DNA of 64,000 nucleotides. It comes from Cucumis sativus. Lineage: Eukaryota; Streptophyta; Magnoliopsida; Cucurbitales; Cucurbitaceae. Made by a program: the position numbers and the translations under genes. Positions 47,449 to 59,268 of the stretch are shown piece by piece. Position 1 is the stretch's first letter. Every line of letters starts with the position of its first letter. The notes below the pieces were generated by a model that did no database searches, was not told the origin of the DNA, and saw only the letters and a program-made list of their open reading frames with translations. Location: NCBI RefSeq assembly GCF_000004075.3, contig NC_026660.2:7502001-7566000 (forward strand), in the 5' to 3' direction.

Positions 47449-48558
47449 ACTACTACACATTTGGTCTTTCTTGACGCACACAAATTTTAATTTATTGATG
47501 GTCATGGTAAAGGACCATTAAAAAAATATTTTTCTTGATACAATGTTTATCTTGACAGTCATGTACGTCAAGAAAAGTCTCATTATTTCGTTGAAGAAAT
47601 ACAAAAAAAAAACGTTAAAAAAATTATTTTTTTTATGGTCAAAGTTCCATTTGTTTAGTTGATGGTCCACAAACGTCAAGAAAATTATTTCTCGATGGAC
47701 AATAAACATAAAGATAATATATTAGTTGACTGACAATGTTCATCAAGTTAGATAGATTTTCTTGACGGATGAGATCAATCAAATAATGAATTTTCTTAAT
47801 TTGCAATGGTTATCATCGAAAAAAAATTAATATATTTGTTTTGAATTTCTTGATGAGTTTAGAAATTTCTTGATGGACAAAGCCAAAAAAACAAAAAAAA
47901 TTCATGGCCAAGGTCCATCAAGAAAAATGATATCTTGATGGGCATTGCCCATCAATTAAAAAATTTTAATTTTGGGTTTATGATAAGATCGTGGGCAAGA
48001 CCTATAAAAGAAATAATATATTGGACATTGTTCATCAATAAAAAACTATTTTCTATGAAACATGAAATTCGGACTCTCGATAACGGACTCAGAAAACATG
48101 ACACTCATCAATAATATTCTTAAAGCTTTACTAATTTCTTTCAATTATTAATGTCTATACATCCATAATATAATATTATTTTTTTAAAAGTTAACGATTA
48201 TAATCATAATTATATTGAAATAAGTAACTTTATCAAAGCTAAATTAGTTATTGTGTTCAACTTTAATGAGTTGAATTAAAAGTTTGTAATTTAAGATTTT
48301 TAAAATAGGTATAAGTTGTAGAATATGAGTTTAGCTCAACTGGCATCTATATATATGTTTCGAGTTTAAATCCCCACTGCAGGAAGAAATCAAGATCATG
48401 AAGATGTCAATTAGCACAAACCTAAGGTGAGTGTGAGAAAATAAAAGGAAATCTATTATTTTTTCGGACAAAAAACATCAATGTCTCATTTCTTGATGAT
48501 CAATACCATCAAGGTAGACATGTTTTGTATATCAAAGAAGGTCATATTTGTAGTAACG
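47449..48558 (+). mobile_element. CACTA-like non-autonomous element, family B copy 2, 1.1 kb
   Basis: Left end CACTACTACACATTTGGTCT; reverse complement of the right end CGTTACTACAAATATGACCT. They match at about 14 of 20, and more inward. The left half matches 36700-37342 in inverted orientation, with the same 'cttgatgg...ccatcaag' subterminal palindromes. The repeat array flanks it on both sides, which marks the insertion site. No transposase; no clear 3-bp duplication (tca / ttg). Confidence 0.68.
48320..48440 (+). mobile_element. Possible tRNA-derived SINE nested in the CACTA-like element
   Basis: 'ttagctcaactggcatc' (48331-48347) fits a Pol III A box and 'gtttcgagtttaaatcccc' (48358-48376) a B box, at the spacing used by plant SINEs. 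No tRNA cloverleaf is formed, so it is not a tRNA gene. Confidence 0.5.
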
Positions 48559-48840
48559 TTGTTTAGTATGGCCAACAAGATCATTTAGATTTGAAACATT
48601 TTTTCCATCGCAAAAAAGAACTACATAATCGTGTCGATACTACTTACACGATCTCGCATCATTTTCTACATTTTCGATAATCATTTAGAAGAAAAATTAC
48701 ACGCGCATGTGTGACCGACGAACTGCATGTTGACATTTTTGATATTTTTTATTATGAGTCTAGGAGCTTTTTTCATTTTTAAAATTGTTTTGTCCTATAT
48801 AAATATTGGTTGGTTTGCTATATTTTAAAAAAGAACACGC
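48559..48840. repeat. Palindromic 'aaacgatcgttt' array family, copy 3 (right part)
   Basis: Resumes the array ('tggccaacaagatcatttag', 'catcgcaaaaaagaactaca') and ends with 'tttttcatttttaaaattgt' + 'tggtttgctatatttta', the same right end as 28768-28835. Confidence 0.7.
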
Positions 48841-49469
48841 AAATAAAACTTAATTAAAGGTTTAAATGGATAAAAAAGAAAAAGAAGTAAGGTTTGAATC
48901 TATATAATAATTAGTTTTGGAGGCGGTTGATGGGTATAAAATGATAGTTAGCATAATAATTATTTATAATATAGCTAAATAAACATAATTAATTTATGGG
49001 GAGAAGGTTAAAGATGATAAATCAGAAATAAATGTGGACAATTTTGCTTTTATTTTGAAAGATTTCGTAAAATCATTAATTGATTTATTGAGTAAGATTT
49101 TATATCACAGGCTTACTTTATAAATTCAAACATACCACTTAATTACCAAATTAAAGTTCAAAATATATCCCATTTTTTCTTTTTTCTTTTTTGGTGGGAC
49201 CGAACCGTCCAAACCATTTAAATTACACAAAAAGAACCATAACCCGGTTACCAAAATTAACCCGGTTCATTTATTTTCTTGAATTTTAATATATTATCTT
49301 CACCCTTTTTCTCTTCACTATTTACGAGAAAGCCATTTAAAAGTCAAAAACTTCTTGAACAAGTTTCCCTCCAAATCCCAACTCTTTCCACATTCCCTCC
49401 AAAATTTCAAAACCATCCAATCAAAATTTCAAACCTACCACTCCGATTTTTGCTTCTTTTCCCCTCTTC
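48841..49469. other. Upstream region of the thymidine kinase gene
   Basis: AT-rich sequence with a short GC-richer patch ('gggaccgaaccgtccaaacc', about 49197) before the gene. No E2F-type site was seen by eye. Confidence 0.5.
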
Positions 49470-49477
49470 TATATATT
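49470..49477 (+). promoter_or_regulatory. Possible TATA box of the thymidine kinase gene
   Basis: 'ctatatattttc' about 100 bp before the preferred ATG, followed by C/T-rich leader-like sequence. If used, the upstream ATG at 49279 would not be in the mRNA. Confidence 0.4.
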
Positions 49478-49575
49478 TTCTTCAACCAAACCCCAATTTC
49501 TCATCACCAACACCTTCCATCTCCTTCAATTTTTCATCCTCAATTTCCCCCTACTTTTCGTCTTCAACCTTCTCC

Positions 49576-50712
49576 ATGGAGTCCTGCAGGACTTCACTTC
49601 CGTTCACCTCCTCCTACGCTGACACCGTTAGACCAGAATCTTCTCATCGCCTTGCCGGTGAAGTTCATGTCATCATCGGCCCTATGTTTGCTGGAAAAAC
49701 CACGGCGCTCCTCCGCCGGATCAAATCCGAGAGCAACAGTGGCAGGTAAAGAAATTTGCGTTCTAAGGCTTAATCCAACTGTTATTCTTACGATCTGCAG
49801 ACAGATCGAATTGCTTTTTAGATTGATCATGGATTGGATCCGTGTTTGATTTGTTATATGATGAGCAGGAACGTGGTGATGATCAAGTCAAGTAAAGACA
49901 CAAGATACGCCATAGATTCAGTAGTAACACATGATGGGGTCAAATTTCCATGCTGGGCACTGCCAGATCTTTCATCTTTTCGTCAGAAATTCGGAGAAGA
50001 TGCTTATAATGAGGTATAATTTTTACAACTAATCATTCTGTAGTATTAGTTTGAGATATTCATCTTGTTCTGTATCTCACTCTTCAATAAAACCGGCAGT
50101 TGGATGTGATTGGTGTTGATGAAGCTCAATTTTTCGATGATCTCTATGATTTTTGCTGCAATGTTGCTGATAGAGATGGTAAAATCATTGTTGTTGCTGG
50201 CTTAGATGGAGATTACTTAAGGTACTATTCAAAGGTTTACGTAGTATCTTGCATCTGATGAGAAATCACGGGTTTATTCAAAAGTTAATTTGGTGGGTGG
50301 GTTTTGTATGGTTTTATTTTTATTTTATTTTAATTTTTTTGGCAGGAGGAGTTTTGGATCAGTGCTTGACGTTGTTCCTCTGGCTGATACAGTAACAAAG
50401 TTGACAGCTAGATGTGAACTTTGTGGGAAAAGAGCTTTTTTTACATTGAGAAAAACAGAGGAGACAAAGACCGAACTTATCGCTGGGGCTGATGTCTATA
50501 TGCCTGTGTGCCGCCATCATTATGCCATTGGACAAGAAGTCATACAATCTTCGAAGAATGCTATGGGATCTCGAACTATTGCCTCAAATCTAGAGGCACT
50601 TCACTTATCTAAATTCAACTTAGTCTTTTTTATTTTTTTTTTATTATTATTTTTTTTTTATAGACAATATGTTTTCATTTTCGCCTGTGTATTTCCATAT
50701 ATTGAAACTTGA
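49576..50712 (+). CDS. TK1: Thymidine kinase (TK1 type)
   Basis: Phosphorylates thymidine to dTMP with ATP in nucleotide salvage. Coding exons are 49576-49745, 49869-50013, 50100-50221 and 50346-50712; all GT-AG, 267 residues. The P-loop GPMFAGKTT is at 35-43, the Walker B-like VDEAQFF at 111-117, and the zinc site C169, C172, C201, H204 (CELC...CRHH). The chosen start, ctccATGg, lies downstream of a TATA-like box. The frame is open back to an ATG at 49279, which would add 99 Ser/Phe/Pro-rich residues that could act as an organelle transit peptide as in some plant TK1 proteins; RNA ends would decide. Oddity: after '[20 protein letters not shown]' the frame runs through a T-rich tract, adding about 30 hydrophobic residues ('[11 protein letters not shown]') not typical of the family. 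The gene converges with the WNK gene; the stops are only about 200 bp apart. Confidence 0.93.
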
Positions 50713-50908
50713 AACACCTTTTATAAGATATTTGTCTTCTGTGTAAGGAAAATCAAGCCTAAGTGGAAATAAAAGATTTCATTGCATTGACGCCAAGTCA
50801 ATTGAACTAGAAATCAATTACAACCTGAAATGCAGTAGGTAAAAGAGTGCCATATACTTTTAGTTTTTTTGTGTTCGTCAGTCAGTACTTGGTACTAGTA
50901 CCCTGTCT

Positions 50909-53146
50909 TTAAGAAGTCTGTTCAGAATCTTCATCCCTGACTTCGTCGAAGAAGGGATCCTTGAGAAGTTCAGAAGCGGATGGTCTTGCTCTTGGCTGTG
51001 CAATGCACTTCTCAATGAAAGCTCGGACTTCAGCATCAGTTACTTTGGTAATTGCTTGGGGCTTAATTCCAGTTGTTACCTTCTTGTATATCTTGGCAAC
51101 ACTATCGCATTCACTGTATGGTATCTCCATAGTAACCATCTCGAGCAAACACATTGCAAAGGAGTATATATCCACCATCTCTGTGTAGTCTTCCTCATAC
51201 AGCTCTGGTGCCATATACTCGGGTGTTCCTATGATTGAATGTGCAGCATGGCTCCTGCCAACTATAGCTGCAAACCCTAGATCGCCTATTTTAACCTGTT
51301 CAAAGGAGAGTGGATGTAATAACACCCTTAAACATTGTAAAGCCACACAAGATAAATAAGTAGGTGAACAATTAAAATGTTTGTGGTTTAATCTTATCTT
51401 GGGAATCATGTAAATTAGCTAGCCAACTTGAGATTTGATAGTTGATACTTGGGTCCAGGAAATAATGTTGTGAAAGATTTTTCTCTAACCACAAACACAT
51501 TCTAGTGAATAAGAGAGAAAAACAGTGATGTTAATGCATTTCCCCTTACTGCAGTTTTTCTCTGCTATTATCACACAACTCGATGAAGCCAACTAATTGA
51601 TTATAAACACAGTTTTAGTTTCACCTTTCAACAAAGTATAACTGTCAAAAATAGGACTCAAAAGATTTCTACCTACCACTTAGCATCTTGTTTGGCTAAT
51701 TTTTTAGTGGTTATCAGTGCATATCGATTGGTACCATGATCAAAACAAAATCTTTAACTTCACATACAGAGTTTTTCTTGGCTTTCTGGGTGAATCCCAG
51801 CCAAGACAAAGATTAGGACTGACTCTTTCAGATTATTCTATTTGTAATCTTCCCTCAAATCTAATGTAAGCAATCGTTCTCCAAATCTTCTTCAAATTTC
51901 ATATTCAAATCCAAATCCCCAATTTAATTTCTGATCCCTCTGTCACAAGCTTTGTTTTTATTTCTGTTATTTCCTTTTGATTCAACTTTTTTTTTTTTCT
52001 ATTTTTTTTTTGTCGGTTTAGATTTTAGTTTTATGACACTGACGAAGGGAAATTACACATGGAAACACAATGCCATGGAAAAGAATGTTTTAAGAGGTAC
52101 ATAGGACAAGTTTCTTCAAGCCCTTGTAGGAGAAAAGTTTGTTCCTCCAACTTGGCAATGTGTCCTCAATTTGCTGTTTGAGGTATGTTCTAAATTTCAT
52201 CTTATAATGTTTTTGTTGAACCATGAAAGGAAGGATAGGGAGTTAAGATACAGGGGGAAGGGAGAGGTTCAAAGGATTTCACCAAGAAAGTGGAATGTGC
52301 ACTAAAAGTTCAAATTCTTGTTTTTGTCTCAGTATCGATCCTGGCCAAGATTCATCAAGATGATTCATTAAAAGAATTAGTCAAAAGTGTTATTTGTGAA
52401 AGGTGAAAAACTTTTGAGTGCATTTCTGACAATTACCCCAATACAAAGCCAACAGACAATCTTGTCTAAGGTTATTAACAGTTATTCAAGCAACTCAGTC
52501 AAATCTTAAAAAGAGTACTGCAAGAAAGTCAGAAAATCATTGACATTTCTGATAATTTCCCTAGAATAAGATTTGATATGTAACAAAAAATAAGGATTGA
52601 GAATTTAGAAACCGAAAAAGAACTCGTTTGCAAATCAAATACCTGGCCAATATTCCCATTGACAAAAATGTTACTGCAATTGAGGTCTCTGTGAATAATG
52701 CAAGGCTCATGAGTATGAAGATAATCCAATCCCTCGAGCACTTGCTTTGACCATTTTTTCAAGGCCTTAATTGACACATGTCGATGTTTCTTACGATAAT
52801 CCCTTAGATTTCCTGATGTGCACACCTCGGTGATAAAATTCAATGTATTATGCTCATCATCATTCCAAACACTGTAACAAACGATGATATATTTGTTGTT
52901 CAAAGTGCTCAGCAGCTGAACCTCAGACCTCAGACGGTTGATGAACACTGGATCCCCACTAAAATTTCTCAATCGAACTTGATTCCAAGCAACCTCTATT
53001 CCTTCCTCCTGATCAAATGCCCTATAAACTTTCTTTACGGCTCCAGACCCAAGAAGATCATCGTATCGTCCAAACCTTCCAGTTGGATCGACCTCAACAA
53101 AGGGCTCTGCATCACGATCATATGGAATTGAGTTTTCAGCTGGCAT
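50909..53146 (-). CDS. WNK11: WNK-type serine/threonine kinase, WNK11-like
   Basis: Coding exons are 53146-52643 and 51295-50909, joined by a 1.35-kb GT-AG intron, giving 296 residues, the usual short WNK11 length. The kinase domain starts at about 28. As in all WNKs the subdomain II lysine is absent (VAWNQV, N55) and the likely catalytic lysine is K38 in the glycine loop (GSGAVKKVY). The catalytic loop is HRDLNCSN (152-159, D154), the metal motif DLG (173-175), APE 197-199, and S188 sits where the activating serine of WNKs lies. HRDLNCSN instead of the common HRDLKCDN is, from memory, also found in Arabidopsis WNK11. No C-terminal regulatory extension is present, and it ends '[12 protein letters not shown]'. 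WNKs act in the cytosol in ion, osmotic and clock-related signalling; a specific role cannot be read here. The start ATG directly follows an intron acceptor (tttacag/ATG). The frame extensions past 52643 and 51295 are intron reads. Confidence 0.93.
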
Positions 53147-53805
53147 CTGTAAAGAATTTCAAATTTTAAGTAAATTGAGCAAATAAGATAAATAAAACTA
53201 CAGCAGTGATGCAGTCTACTTGACTTGACCTAGATCAAAATTCAAGAGGTATAGTTCAAAAAACAAAAGATAAAAACATATGAAACCAAGCATATAAATT
53301 TAGAGCTGGCGGTTGAATCCCAAAAGAAATGCAACAAGTATACTCTAGTCGTCACATGCATAACCTTGATTGTCGATACAGCTAACCCCAGCTTCAAACA
53401 AATATTAAAGGCACAGAAACTTACCATTACTAATTTACTATTGCCGATCTTTCTGTAGGTTATGTTATTAATATTTTAAAATTAGAATTAAAAAAATGAC
53501 AACGACAACAAAATACTCAAATTAATTACTATGAACATAAATCAGCAGTTCAAATTAAAGACAGATAATTGGGTAACAACCATTTCAAAAGAGTTGAAAG
53601 GGGAGATCAAAGGTTTTCCCGGTTGATGAAATCGCAAATCATATAAAGCGAACAAAGAAAAAGAAGAAACCTATTAATTAAAGAGGGGAGCAATTAATTA
53701 AGGAGGGTGTCGAAGAAACATCAAACATCAAACATCCATTAACATGAGAAGCAGTATAATTTGAAGAAGAAGAAGAAGAAGAAGAAGAAGAGGAGGAGAG
53801 AATAC
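53147..53805 (-). other. Inferred 5' UTR intron of the WNK11-like gene
   Basis: Donor ccccaag/gtattc (53806/53805) and acceptor ttctttacag directly before the start codon. The intron carries a GAA microsatellite beside the donor. Confidence 0.65.
53763..53798. repeat. (GAA)n microsatellite beside the 5' UTR donor of the WNK11-like gene
   Basis: About nine GAA units then GGA units on the plus strand (a CTT/TTC pyrimidine tract in the transcript), within 10-40 nt of the splice donor. Confidence 0.95.
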
Positions 53806-53935
53806 CTTGGGGTTGATGCCGGAGAGGGAAAATCTCCGAAGAAACGGAGCGAGAAACAAAAACTTGTATCTCTATTTGTGTTCCGTTTAGTTGGTTTTTC
53901 TCTTGCGTCAGGTCGAGGCGGCAGGAGGATTCTGA

Positions 53936-53942
53936 TTTTATA
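53936..53942 (-). promoter_or_regulatory. Probable TATA box of the WNK11-like gene
   Basis: On the minus strand 'gccacgtataaaatcag' holds TATAAAA, with an ACGT core (CCACGTA) just upstream. A leader of about 100 nt would follow. Confidence 0.55.
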
Positions 53943-53949
53943 CGTGGCG

Positions 53950-56464
53950 CGTAATCCATATCAACACTACAATATAAAATATAAAAAGAAATAAACGACG
54001 TAGTTTTCTTATTCCACTTTTCATTTCTTTTTGGATAATTATTCAAGATTAATTAATATTCAATTTTTTTCTTTTTTCTTTTACGTCTTAAACTTGTCCA
54101 TTTTTTAAACTTTATTATTATACTATTTTAGATCTTCGAATTTTGAATTGCAATTCATTTCTTTTCTTAAATATGTATTTCTTATTTATTAGGTTTATAC
54201 GTGGAAAATGCACTCTAACCATATGTATCCTACTTTTTATTATTATTATCAAAAAGTTAGTAGAATAGATTTAATTTCAAGTAATTTAAAAAGTGAGTTA
54301 AAAGTGTTTTGCATGTAATTCATATCTAGACATGATCCAATATTCATGCAAAAAAGAAAACAAACAAACATAAGGATTCCAAAATATTTTAATTAAAACA
54401 AAATGTCTTTTTGAAGCTTTTTGGTGCATAGAATCATTAGTTTGACTAAGAAGATAAAATCTATATATTCAAAATAGTAAGTACTTATTTGTATAACCAT
54501 AACGTGAGAATTATGTAGTGCTTTCTAGTAAACCTTTTATGTCCTTTATAATGTCATAAACAAAAGTATTTTAAAGAAAAAACTACAAACAATTGAAAAG
54601 TTAGAGACTAAGAAATCTCTTTTTTTTTTTCTTTTTTTCTTTTTAACTTAAATAAATATGAAAATCATGCCAGAAAACAAAACATATTTCTAAAAAAAAA
54701 ACTAAAAGAAAATTAAAAATCAAATGGTCGTCTTTATTTATAACTTTTAATTTTTAATTTTTAATTTAATTTTATCCTATTATTTTACTGTTGAGGTTTT
54801 TATCTTTTTTTTTTTTTTTAATTTTTAGTCAAATTTGAAATTATAAAAACAAGTTGTTAAAAACAAAAATTTGTCTCTTTAATAACATTTTTTTTATTGG
54901 TTTTTAGTTTTTAAAATTATTCTTAGTTTTTCACAATTTCTTATTTGTGATTTTCATCTTTTATAATGTATATGTACAGATTTGAAGTTTTAGTCCATTT
55001 CTAAAAAGAAAGATAAGTTTCTTAAAACTACTTTCTTTTAACCATATATGTTTCACAATTATTTTTTTAAAATTAAAACGTATTTCTTTTTTATTTTACA
55101 ATGATCTACATATTTACATATTTCTTAATCAAGTAAAATGATTTTTAGCCAAATACCAAAAAATAAAAACAAACTTTTCAAAAGCTTTTTTTTTATTTAT
55201 TTATTATGGGTAGAAATTAGATATCAAAAGAGAAAAATTGAAGGTAGAAGTATATCTATAGACATGATTTTAAAAACTAAAACAAAAAGATAAAAGATTT
55301 TTGTTTTGTATTTCAAAACATTCTTAAAATGTATAGAATAACACAAAACATAAAAACCAATAGACATGAACAACATTTATGAGCTTGATTTGAAAAGTTG
55401 AAAAAGAATATCAAATGGAACCTTAGTTAAAATGTTTGACTTAATTTGATAGTGCATGCATATTGGTAGACAATGAATACGAAAACAAATAAATTTAAAC
55501 ATAGGAGTAATATTCACGGTTTATTTATTTATTATTTTCCTTTGTTTACAATATTATTATTATTGATCAAACATTTGATTTATATGTATAGAGGGGGAAA
55601 AAACCGTGGGAATTAAAAGAAAAAAGAAGTAAAAATGAAAAAGATTCACATGTAGAGAGGGAGAGTATTTCATGGACTGCTCGTGGCCATGAAATTGAGA
55701 CACTGAATCTTTGGGTATCTTGTTCATGAGAAAGCTAAGAACATATCGGCTTTAGGCACCTTCCTCTTTAAGCCATATGCCTTTTACTTCTTTACCCTCT
55801 TCCTTCAAACTCTTTGTGATGACCACTTAAATATACATTCACATGATCTTCCTCTCCTCTGTTCAGTTATGCAAGATCTTTACCTTAACTCTGCTTCTTT
55901 GTATAGAATCATAATATAAAATGAAAGAAAAGTTATGGTTAATTGGCCATGACATGCATGACTACTACTTGTGACCATCTCAACAACCACAATCTCGAGA
56001 ACAACATTTACTACCTACGGCTCATATCATATTTAATTTATGATATTGGTGGTCATTCCTAATATTACAAGAGAATTGATTCACTCATTCAAATTTTCTT
56101 TTATTTCTTAAATAACTACCTAATTAGGTGGTCCTTTGGGTGATACAAATTGTTATTTTTGGTTGGCAGTTAATATTTTCTTTTATCTCTACCGTTCCTA
56201 TATCTCTTTAACTCTATGTGGGGATATTTGGCTCTAGTTAACTCATTACTCATAAGATACTTCTTTAAAAATGTAAGGAACATAACGTAATGCTTCAACA
56301 TGCTCATGAAATCGTTCACGAAGATATTCACTTTCATATGAAAACCATTTACTAAAATACATATTTAAGAATGAGAATCATACGCAACAGTCATTATTTG
56401 AAAGATCATTTCAAAATGATCATTCGTTTATCAGGATTATCCACAAACAAACATTCATTTAGAA
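53950..56464. other. Gene-free AT-rich stretch of 2.5 kb
   Basis: No gene is supported. T-rich runs occur near 54620-54650 and 54810-54825. 55640-55900 is less AT-rich and includes a small inverted repeat, atttcatgg...ccatgaaat (about 55667-55695). Confidence 0.5.
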
Positions 56465-57030
56465 GAATCCCCCACAGACACTTGTGACTCCATCTTTCCT
56501 TTCTTCTTTCAATTTTCTCTTCTCGTCTAGCGGTTTTCTCAATCGGCCGTTCTGCACTTAGAACTTCCCCTTGTCATTTTTTATTAGAAAATCTAACATC
56601 TTGGACTCCTCTTTCCTTTGGCCTTTGGCCCTATTTATAGTGACATTTCACAACCAAGGGTCACTTTCATGCTTTACACGTGTCACCTCACTGATTTGCC
56701 GCGCCATGCAACCAATCCAATGCTCAACAAATAGGCTAAATGTCAGCGGCTATTGAACGTTTCCTTGAGATGTCAACCTTATCTCCTTGGAAAGTCGCAC
56801 TCTTTAATCACCCGACTCTCTTTATCTTCTCGGGAAGCAACACACATTTATTTTCCTCAGAGGGTCGTCTAGTCATTTCAACAGGACACCTACTTCTCTG
56901 CCACAGTACTTCCTTAGGCCTCCTTGCATTACTATGTAAAACACCTAACTCTTGGCATCCAATGCATGCTTCTTCCTCGCTAGCTATTCTTATCGCGTTG
57001 CTTACCTTACCGCATAGAACTTAGACTGAA
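56465..57030 (-). mobile_element. LTR-like sequence, family A copy 2
   Basis: Reverse complement of the family described at 12130-12950. The landmark 'cctcagagggtcgtctagtca' region (about 56857-56879) corresponds to 'tgactaga.gaccctctg', and 'ggccctatttatagtgac' (about 56625) holds the TATA text on the minus strand. The frames 56571-56756 and 56740-57024 are antisense reads of this repeat, not genes. The tandem array of copy 1 is not present beside it. Confidence 0.65.
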
Positions 57031-58319
57031 ATATTTGTCGCCTTTTCTCCTCTTGCATCATTTTGCTTGATATATTATATGCATATGTTTTACTCGTGGA
57101 TTTGTTAGGCTAATTAAGCTCTAAGTGAGCGACTATTAAGCGATTGGATAGGGTTATGTGGTAAAAGGTATATTTCTATTCATGCGTTGCAAATTTCTAA
57201 AGATATGCATGTCCTGCAAGCTTTCCTCAAAATCGTCCAAGTGCAAGTGAAGAGAGGTTTCCTGGTAAGTCTAGAGTCAAACATAAAAGAATCTAAAACT
57301 GTTAATGTCTTATTGTGCAACTAAAATCATGTTGTATAAGCTATACAATAATGTTATGCAAATTGTACTTTTATCCTAATTATTGGCGGTGCAAGGTGAG
57401 CATGGCGAGTAATTGAAAATTGAAAATGAACTCATTTCTAGGCATGACGAGGAAGGAAAGTTTAATCATCTAATCGCATTGATTTATGCTTTTATCCTTC
57501 CTCTTTAGCTCTAACTCGCCAAAGACAACAACTTCTAGAATGCCTCTTGCTCGAACAACCAAACTATGCTTGGCTGATGTTGTTGCTTCCAAAATTCCAA
57601 GAACACTCAACTCTCACCATACTTCTCTCTACTCTTCTCTCTTGAGCTGAAAATGATGAGAAATGAGAGAAATAAGAGTTTGTTACCTTTAAAACACTCA
57701 TTGCGTCTGGAAAACGCTAATCTTGCCCGTTGAAAATTTTCTTAAAAATGTATATTGCACGTCAACTAAGTGATCTTGGCCAAGATCGACCCAAGATCCA
57801 TCAATATTTTCTCCTTTCTCGATCGAACAAGCACCAAGTTCTTGTCCACGAACCCTAAATGTCCTTCTTTGCTTTCAGTTTCGAGCGAACAAAGCCCTAA
57901 GATGGCTTGAGTTTCCTTCACTTTTCATTTTGAACTTTCAATCTCGATCAAATACAGCCCCGAGATTGTTTGAGATCTTAACTTTTTAAGCTTCGATCCT
58001 TCATCTTGGATTGTCATAGCTTGAAGAGCACCAAAATTTCACTTCTGCCTTTACTTTGCCTCTTATCTCGGTTGAACAAGATCGAGTCTTGAGGCCCCTT
58101 CCCCTAAATCTGGGCAAACTCTCAGCCTCAACTAATTTCAACCTCAACTTCTCATCTTCTTTACTTTTCCTTCTTCTCACAAACAAAAACATACTTAAAT
58201 GACACTTTTGAAACTTTTTTAAACTTAAACTCCGAACAACACTTGACTTTGGAACCAAATCTTTTTAAAGTTTCACTTTTCTTTGCCAAAACTTAACAAG
58301 TTCTGAGGTTTTAGAAATA
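57031..58319. other. Gene-free stretch, probably retroelement-derived
   Basis: Moderate GC content and text with repeated 'tcgatc.aacaa.gc..aag' between 57770 and 58110, but no coding frame with a domain. It lies between two recognised repeats and may be internal sequence of the same element. Confidence 0.4.
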
Positions 58320-59268
58320 ATCCTAAACTCTTTTTGATCGAGCTAATCAACATTCGTTAATTAATGGATCTTTCCATGAAAGTTCTGTAGTTGCACTCCC
58401 CTCACTGCATATATATTTGTGTCCATTTGATATAACCATGATCCGTAAGTTAATTCTTCACAGATTATTCATATTTTTAGTTGGGTCAAAATATTGTTTT
58501 ACCCTTGCGATTACAACTTGTTTCTTAAGTCCCACTAATCCTTTAATAAACAATTGGTTTAAGGCTCAACCTATAAACCGAATCTCTCTCAGGCCAATGA
58601 TAGGGTGAGACCTCTTGTCCAAGACTTGGATTCAGTTCATAAAGGAACAACCTATCTACTTACTCGAAAATGATCAAGAGTAAATTTCATCTTACACCTT
58701 ATGTTCCTAGCTATCCACCTGGTTTAACCTATAAAATGGGTGTCTTACTGGACCAACGCTAATGAGTTGCCCTTATATATGTAGATAATCTCATGTGAAT
58801 AAAAGTTCATAATTAGGTCATGATTAAGATTAAGTTACCTAGGTCATCAATAGAAAGAAATGGTTCGTTTTTAACCATTAACAAGGTTGTAAAGTAAAAG
58901 TGATTATTTCATTGTTTGGTCTTATATAAGCTCTTTACATTAGATGTCTCTACTTACATGTCTCTACATGAACGAATTCATGGTCACATTGTTTGTAATA
59001 ATAACAAAACATGTCGCATCCATAGTGTCCCTGAAATAAAGTGTCCAACCTTATTCATATACTACAGATAGTTTGAGCTATATACTCGAAATTGATCAAT
59101 GTTTATGTCTATACATAAAGTTCAAGTTTACACAAGATAACTTTGAGTCCTTAATTTTTTGGATTTGAAGAATATACAATTTTCACTTATAATTCTTTAA
59201 TAACCACTTTATTGAAAAACAAAATATAATTACAAACTAAAAGTTTTAGAACATAAAATCCAATAAAT
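58320..59268 (+). repeat. Dispersed repeat, copy 2 (pairs with 10290-11245)
   Basis: Same order of landmarks as copy 1 from 'cattcgttaatt' through 'gcactcccctcac', 'ctctcaggccaatgatag', 'ccatagtgtccc' to 'taaaatccaa'. About one base in five or six differs. No frame. Confidence 0.8.

Noticed and set aside
48320..48440. A- and B-box-like sequences as a tRNA gene
   Set aside because: No acceptor stem or anticodon arm can be formed; a SINE head is the better reading.
49279..49575. In-frame N-terminal extension of thymidine kinase as certain coding sequence
   Set aside because: A TATA-like box and C/T-rich leader lie within it; it is kept only as an alternative start.
56571..57024. Two plus-strand frames of 61 and 94 residues
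   Set aside because: They are antisense to the LTR-like repeat shared with 12130-12950.
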